From Flavobacterium soyae (GTDB lineage: Bacteria; Bacteroidota; Bacteroidia; Flavobacteriales; Flavobacteriaceae), in assembly GCF_021245985.1 (NCBI RefSeq), contig NZ_JAJQXA010000002.1, positions 412,668 through 476,667 of the forward strand: DNA of 64,000 nt, read 5' to 3'. Under the pieces are notes generated by a model. The model worked only from the letters and a program-made list of their open reading frames with translations. It had not been told where the DNA came from and searched no databases. Shown piece by piece: positions 58,870-64,000 of the stretch (position 1 is the stretch's first letter; the number at the start of each line of letters is the position of its first letter). The position numbers and the translations under genes were made by a program.

Positions 58870-61800
58870 TTATTCTTTATGATTAGGTTCGTTTGCTCTC
58901 TCTGGTGAGTTAGTGTCTTTTCTAACTTTATTCTCATTATCAACTGCATTACCAGTATCTGTTTTAGTAATGTATGGTATAGCATGTCCCACTAGCTCAT
59001 GAGCTAAAATATCCGCAGGATTATCAGTCAAAGCATTACCGTTTGTATCTTTTAATCCTACTAATGGATTTCCAGAAATAGTAACATCAGCTTCTTTGGT
59101 AACAGTTTTCGTACCATCTGAATATGTTGTAGTTGTACTCTTCTTACTGGTAACACCTCCACCAGCATCATTATCTACACTTTTTGTTTTGCCTTTTTCT
59201 TGAAAGGTCTGACCTATGGAAATATTTATTTTCTCTTTATCATTTATTGCCGCTACAAGTTGTTTTGAGTAATAAGATGAGAATTTAGAAGAATCCCCAC
59301 CAGCTTTGGCTAAATATAAATGACCACTTTTGTTAAAAGCAAAAGTTCCTAATGCTTTACTATTTATCATTTTTAAGACTGTACCTTGGTCTGCTTTATT
59401 AGCAACAATAATTTCCTTGCCATCAGGGTCGATATATATTATTGGATTATCAGCTACATAATTATATGGACTCAAATTAAAGTATTTCTCCGCTAACGGG
59501 TCAATATTCATCCAACGTCCCAGAGCAGGGTCATAATTCCTTGCTCCATAGTCGTAGAAGTTAAGCCCCAGCTCGTCCTGCAGTTCTTTGCCGTTATACT
59601 TATACTTATTATTAGTCGTCGTATAATCATTATACCCCTTATGTTTTAAACCAAAAGGGTAATAATTATTCTCTTCAATAATTTCAAGAACATTCTGTGC
59701 ATTTTTAGCATAACTTAAGCGAACGTTACCTAAATGGTCTTTATATTGAAACACATACGAATAAATACCATTGTCGTTTTTTACATAGCCTTCAGCTGTT
59801 GGGAAAAATTCTAAAACAGTATTTTTATATTGAAATCCGTCCAGATAATTTGTTGTCGTCACCGTTGTACCTTCGGTTACAATTTTCTCCAGTTTCTGCC
59901 CTGTTGCATTGTAAATATACTCAATACTCCCGGTTGTTCCAAAAATTATTTTCTTTGGTAAATTAAGATGGTTGTACTGTATTGCGGTAATGTTTTTGTT
60001 TTTATCAAGAATAAGGTTTCCATTGGCATCATAACCATAATCGTCGCCTGTTTTATTAAAATCATTAAAACCGCTGGTGTTATTGCTGTTATCTAAAACG
60101 GTGCTCAGCTGGTTAGAATTTGCGAGATAAGTATAAGCCAGGTTATCTATTAAAATAGGCTGTATCTGCGGGTCAGTGTCTCCTTTTCGCATTAAAGAGA
60201 CGATATTTCCGTTTTTATCGTAGGTCAAATTCTCATCATACGCATTTGTGGTCACGCCGCTTTTTTCGTAAATGGCATTTTTTAATCGGTTTAGGTTATC
60301 ATATTGATAACCGTAGGCACGTTCTATATTATCTGACCCGGTTCTCCACAAAGTTTCAGATATATTTCCGTTATACAGCCCGTTAACACCGCTTATTACA
60401 GCCTGGGTTGCATTATAATTAATTTTAAAAGCAAACAAATCTTTTGGGTCAGTTCCCTGCTGCAAACCTGCTGTTTTGTTAATCTCGGTAAGCCAGCCTC
60501 TAATATTGTAGTTATAATCTACTTTCTGCAAAGGTGCGCCCGTAGTGTTACCAACACTTTTAAGGGTTAGCTGCCCTAAAGCATCATAAGTATTAGCCGC
60601 CATAAGCTGCGCTGTTCCTGCTCCTATTTTGTGGGTATGGGTGAGCAGACGATCCTGAGAAGAATACGTAAATTTTTCTTCGATATTAATTTTTGCACCG
60701 CCGCTTACACGCTGGTGTTCTGTCTGGGTTGTAAGTGATTTTCCTGTAAAATCAAGTTCGTTATCGGTATGGCTTACACCAGTTAAATGATTTTTTACAT
60801 AAGTGCTTATCACTCTTCCTTTAGTGTCATAAAAAATTGTAGTTGTTTCTCCTGCAGTAGAAGCAGCCGTGCTTAAAGCTCTTGTCCAGCTTCCGGTTGA
60901 GAGTCCTTTTACATTGGTTAAAACCGGCTTTCCTATTACAGACGCAGGTACTGCCTGAGCACCGGTAAAGGTATAATCATCATAATAATTAACTGTTAAA
61001 AGTTTAAAACTGGTTGGTGCAATGCTATTTTTATAATTAGCGGCAATTCCATCTATAGTAGTCGCAGCCTTGGTTTCAAACAAAGTTACTGCCGTGTTTT
61101 GGTTTCCCTGCAGTGTAAACCTTGCTGCAGGACTTACTGCCTGACTGCTCCAGCCTGTATAAATCGGTCTGCCGTAAACATCATATTTGGTAATGATCCA
61201 GCCTATTGCAGCATCGTCTTTAAAGGGCGAAAATGCAGGACCTGTCGCGACAACCCTGTCCAGCTTGTCATAAACGATAAACTCCCACTGCTTTCCTGGG
61301 AGTTTTTTCTCGACAAGTCGGTTTTTATTATCGTATTTATACTGGTAGCATAATCCGTTTAAAACATCAGAGGTTATGGTTCCGTCTGCTTTTGGCGGAA
61401 TTACGTAGGTCAGGTTTCCATAAATATCATAAACATAATAAGTATCATGTTTTGTTCCGGCATCATAAGTCCTTTTTAAAACAACCTGTCCTTCTTTGTT
61501 TTTAAACTCTACTGTTGAGCCTGCCGTTTCTATCGGGCTTGCAGCGGTATTTTCATCATAAGTTACGTTTTTATAAAGCGCATTTGCGGGATAGTTTCCG
61601 GCATCTGAAAATGAAATTTCATATAAGCCTGATCCTGCTGTCCACGTTGTAATGGCTTTAAATAATTTTACTTCTGCAGCCGTGTTGGTCTGATAGTTTA
61701 CTTTAATTTCGTGACCGCTGCCCATTGCCCATGGAGTTCCGGGAGCAGCTTGTTTCAGTACCCTGTTTAATGGTGAAGATTCTAAACTCTTTTGCGAAAA

Positions 61801-62178
61801 CGGATTGGCTGTGTTTTCATATTTAGCGGTATTATAAAAATTTATCGCTGCTGTTTCAGCATTTGAGTCAAAAGCCATATTAGTTGAAGATGCTTCATAC
61901 GGCAGGTATTCCTTTACCTGTCTGCCAAAAGCATCGTAACCCATATAGGTTATAATATCTTTTGAGTCAGATGATTGTTTATTTACAATTTGCTGCATTG
62001 GCCGTCCAAGACCATCAAAATAGGTGACGTTTTGAGCAGCCTGATCGATTGTTGGGGCTGTTATTTTTACAAGAGAAGGTTTCTTATAAGTAACGGTTTT
62101 AACGTAATTTTCGGTTTGTGTCTGGCCTATTGCCGTAAAAGGAAACAAAACCAAAAAAAATTTGATTATATTTTTCAT
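58870..62178 (-). CDS. Rhs/YD-repeat polymorphic toxin with metallopeptidase-like tip
   Basis: About 1102 residues from the ATG at 62178, which gives a signal peptide (FLVLFPFTAIGQTQ); a start 60 bp upstream overlaps the previous gene. Domains: DUF6443-type N-terminus (VTYFDGLGRPMQQIVNKQSS), YD repeats (LTYDKNGNIVSLMRKGD, YIYNATGQKLEKIV), then the Rhs core end ([19 protein letters not shown] and YIDPDGKEI). The tip of about 190 residues has the zinc motif HELVGH in ADILAHELVGHAIPY, which suggests an M91-like peptidase effector. The orphan cassettes at 45-51 kb share its core sequence and probably arose from it or a relative. Confidence 0.88.
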   Translation of the reverse strand: MKNIIKFFLVLFPFTAIGQTQTENYVKTVTYKKPSLVKITAPTIDQAAQNVTYFDGLGRPMQQIVNKQSSDSKDIITYMGYDAFGRQVKEYLPYEASSTNMAFDSNAETAAINFYNTAKYENTANPFSQKSLESSPLNRVLKQAAPGTPWAMGSGHEIKVNYQTNTAAEVKLFKAITTWTAGSGLYEISFSDAGNYPANALYKNVTYDENTAASPIETAGSTVEFKNKEGQVVLKRTYDAGTKHDTYYVYDIYGNLTYVIPPKADGTITSDVLNGLCYQYKYDNKNRLVEKKLPGKQWEFIVYDKLDRVVATGPAFSPFKDDAAIGWIITKYDVYGRPIYTGWSSQAVSPAARFTLQGNQNTAVTLFETKAATTIDGIAANYKNSIAPTSFKLLTVNYYDDYTFTGAQAVPASVIGKPVLTNVKGLSTGSWTRALSTAASTAGETTTIFYDTKGRVISTYVKNHLTGVSHTDNELDFTGKSLTTQTEHQRVSGGAKINIEEKFTYSSQDRLLTHTHKIGAGTAQLMAANTYDALGQLTLKSVGNTTGAPLQKVDYNYNIRGWLTEINKTAGLQQGTDPKDLFAFKINYNATQAVISGVNGLYNGNISETLWRTGSDNIERAYGYQYDNLNRLKNAIYEKSGVTTNAYDENLTYDKNGNIVSLMRKGDTDPQIQPILIDNLAYTYLANSNQLSTVLDNSNNTSGFNDFNKTGDDYGYDANGNLILDKNKNITAIQYNHLNLPKKIIFGTTGSIEYIYNATGQKLEKIVTEGTTVTTTNYLDGFQYKNTVLEFFPTAEGYVKNDNGIYSYVFQYKDHLGNVRLSYAKNAQNVLEIIEENNYYPFGLKHKGYNDYTTTNNKYKYNGKELQDELGLNFYDYGARNYDPALGRWMNIDPLAEKYFNLSPYNYVADNPIIYIDPDGKEIIVANKADQGTVLKMINSKALGTFAFNKSGHLYLAKAGGDSSKFSSYYSKQLVAAINDKEKINISIGQTFQEKGKTKSVDNDAGGGVTSKKSTTTTYSDGTKTVTKEADVTISGNPLVGLKDTNGNALTDNPADILAHELVGHAIPYITKTDTGNAVDNENKVRKDTNSPERANEPNHKE

Positions 62179-62191
62179 ACTGTTTTTGGTT

Positions 62192-64000
62192 TTATGGCTT
62201 GTAATTGTATTGGTTCTCTGATACCACGTTTCCTTCATTATCTTTTACATAATCAAGCCTGCCGTTAGCATCGTACTTGTAAGTTGTTGGAAAACCTTTA
62301 GGATCTGTAATAGTGCTTACCCCAATAAGCGGCAGATAAGTATAGGTTGTTACTATTTTGTCTGTCAAAGCAGTCCTTAAAGAATTAAGAGCAGTTGTCA
62401 ATGCTGCTTCTGTCCCTGTATCAGATTGTGTCTGCAGATTAGCCACGTAACCTGATACAGTGCTGTAAAGCGCATTTTCTATTTTGGCAATAGGCTGTGT
62501 TTTATTATACCCCCAGATAATCGAAACAGGAGTTCCGTTTTCGAGTGTGTACTGCAGAATATTTCCTTTATCGTCATACTGGTCAAAAGTTATTTTTTTA
62601 TCAGCAGTAACGATAGCCGCTGTTCCTTTGTTTGCATACATATATCTTGGCAGTAATAAATTGCTTGTTGATGCATTTCTTTCGTAACCCGTTTTTTGTT
62701 CGGATACTTTTACTAAGTTCCTGAAATTTTGTGTGTCTAACGGCATTCCAACCATATTGGCTGCTTTGAGTTCACTTACAAATGGTTCGCCCGCCATTTC
62801 AGTATCTTTGGCATAAAAATATTTGGTTTCGAGTGCTTCCTGATTTGAGCTGGTTGAGGTTTGCGATGATAATAGTGTATGATTAATCCCTCTGTAATTA
62901 TAATTAGTGACTGTGCTGACAGGGTTCCCTCCGTTAAGATCATAAGTGATTTCCTGAGTGGATTTTAAGTAATGCCAGAACGAAATATTTGAATAGGAAA
63001 CGATACTGATATTATCAATGTTTGCCAGATTTGAAATTGTTTTGGGCAGAGTAACCCCGTAGCAGGGATGCGGAAAATATATTGTTCTGTTATCATGGCC
63101 TGGGGCTATACAGGTGTAACCATCTCCGAAAAATATCTCATTCATCATTTTTTCATGTCTATGATTTGCTACACATGACCAATATGGTGTTCTTTTGGTT
63201 AAATCTGCCTCTGTACAAACATAATTAACTGGTGCCGAAGCAATTTTTTCATAATTTTTTCTGGCACTGTAGGATATGGCTTCTTTTCTTAAAGCGGTTC
63301 TTTCCTCATATTCATTTATAGTCTGCTTAACGGTTTTTAGGTCTTTATTAAAATAGGTGGCTTTTTTCAGCAGGCCGTTATCCCAGCCCAGATTAGACAG
63401 AGGTGTGCTTCTTACATCATAAGTTCCTACGACAAAACCGCCGCCGCCATCACGGTGAACAATAAATTCATGTTCTTCACCGCCGTTTAAAAAAGAATCC
63501 GATCCGTATGAAATGGTCACATAATTATAAAATACATTTGAACTGCCGGTATCAAATAATGAAGACAAACTGCTTGATGATAAGTTTAAATAGGTGGCAG
63601 TAGTTATAACCCCCTGCATTCCTGCTCCTGCAGATTCTATAGTTTTTTGTACTTTATAAAAATCAATATAATAAGGATCCTGTCCTTTGTTTCCTGTTGA
63701 TTTGGTCAGATCATCTTTTTTAGCATAAAAAAACCTTTTGATAACAGGAGCTGATGATGCAGATGCATAATCAGAACTGCGCTGCACCCTTACTCCGCCG
63801 GTTATAACATTTGATGGTACAACAACCCCTCCTGCGGGTATATAATTATAATTGACAGAAGCTGATGTACAGTTCCAATCAGCACTTAAGCTAATAATAT
63901 AATTTTGATTTGCCCCTGCGACAAAATACAGGTTTTTTGCTGCAGTACTCATACTTGGGGTTATTTGATAAGTATTGAGAGTAACTTCAGCAGCATTGTC
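62192..64000 (-). CDS. Rhs-associated upstream partner protein, partial
   Basis: At least 602 residues; the frame runs open past the right window edge, and the ATG at 63952 is internal. It contains LETKYFYAKDTEMAGEPFVSE, DDKGNILQYTLENGTPVSIIWGY cut into YD-like units, and ends ITDPKGFPTTYKYDANGRLD then ENQYNYKP. It is the standard first gene of flavobacterial two-gene rhs loci and precedes the toxin gene by 13 bp. It probably forms the N-terminal part of the surface or secretion scaffold. N-terminus not visible. Confidence 0.8.
   Translation of the reverse strand, partial: DNAAEVTLNTYQITPSMSTAAKNLYFVAGANQNYIISLSADWNCTSASVNYNYIPAGGVVVPSNVITGGVRVQRSSDYASASSAPVIKRFFYAKKDDLTKSTGNKGQDPYYIDFYKVQKTIESAGAGMQGVITTATYLNLSSSSLSSLFDTGSSNVFYNYVTISYGSDSFLNGGEEHEFIVHRDGGGGFVVGTYDVRSTPLSNLGWDNGLLKKATYFNKDLKTVKQTINEYEERTALRKEAISYSARKNYEKIASAPVNYVCTEADLTKRTPYWSCVANHRHEKMMNEIFFGDGYTCIAPGHDNRTIYFPHPCYGVTLPKTISNLANIDNISIVSYSNISFWHYLKSTQEITYDLNGGNPVSTVTNYNYRGINHTLLSSQTSTSSNQEALETKYFYAKDTEMAGEPFVSELKAANMVGMPLDTQNFRNLVKVSEQKTGYERNASTSNLLLPRYMYANKGTAAIVTADKKITFDQYDDKGNILQYTLENGTPVSIIWGYNKTQPIAKIENALYSTVSGYVANLQTQSDTGTEAALTTALNSLRTALTDKIVTTYTYLPLIGVSTITDPKGFPTTYKYDANGRLDYVKDNEGNVVSENQYNYKP

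Overview
The window looks like the chromosome of a Flavobacterium-type member of the Bacteroidetes. It is AT-rich, carries a SusC/SusD pair, lipoproteins with short lipoboxes, TAnnTTTG-type promoters, DUF6443-type Rhs proteins and dispersed intergenic repeats common in flavobacteria. Most genes lie on the minus strand.

Region 1 (128-30978) reads as one utilization locus. Read 5' to 3' on the minus strand it holds: susC-susD (30875-26263); a plus-strand AraC-type regulator (24904-25746); a four-gene operon that matches trans-4-hydroxy-L-proline catabolism (DapA-family deaminase, aldehyde dehydrogenase, hydroxyproline 2-epimerase, FAD-dependent D-amino-acid dehydrogenase; 24767-19940); an APC amino-acid permease (19689-18274); and an eight-gene run (17979-128) of prolyl-type peptidases (S9 DPP4-like, DUF885, M24) and glycosidases (GH127 beta-L-arabinofuranosidase, DUF5695-like, GH42, GH43, GH36). 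Hydroxyproline catabolism together with beta-arabinofuranosidase, alpha-galactosidase and proline-specific peptidases points to plant hydroxyproline-rich glycoproteins (extensins, arabinogalactan proteins) as the substrate. The susC operon, the hydroxyproline operon and the glycosidase/peptidase operon each have, upstream, a pair of about 10-bp direct half-sites spaced 21 bp apart, with exactly 27 bp between the proximal half-site and a TAnnTTT(A/G) box. This is a strong sign of shared control, probably by the AraC-type regulator.

Region 2 (31297-43413) starts with an IS3-family element. It then holds a 2-oxoacid decarboxylase/FAD amine oxidase operon, a DUF2141 gene broken in an A9 tract, DUF4397 and CAP-domain lipoproteins, a GH12 glucanase lipoprotein, a small lipoprotein, a second AraC-type regulator, a TonB-C-like lipoprotein, a DUF1080 protein and a small unknown protein.

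Region 3 (43768-64000) is a plastic polymorphic-toxin island. A near-complete two-gene rhs system sits at the right edge (metallopeptidase-like tip plus lipoprotein neighbour). Three orphan rhs C-terminal toxin/immunity cassettes lie at 44646-46381, 46650-47670 and 49567-51301. Between the blocks are four copies of a structured repeat module (called R here) whose hairpin shows compensatory base changes. Two nearly identical xre+R direct repeats, 8552 bp apart, flank an element with tandem tyrosine recombinases, a CHC2/TOPRIM primase-ATPase and a tRNA 3'-end-like sequence. Two IS1-family copies, one broken, and a solo IS1-like end add to the decay. Whether the R modules act as recombination sites for toxin cassettes is inference.
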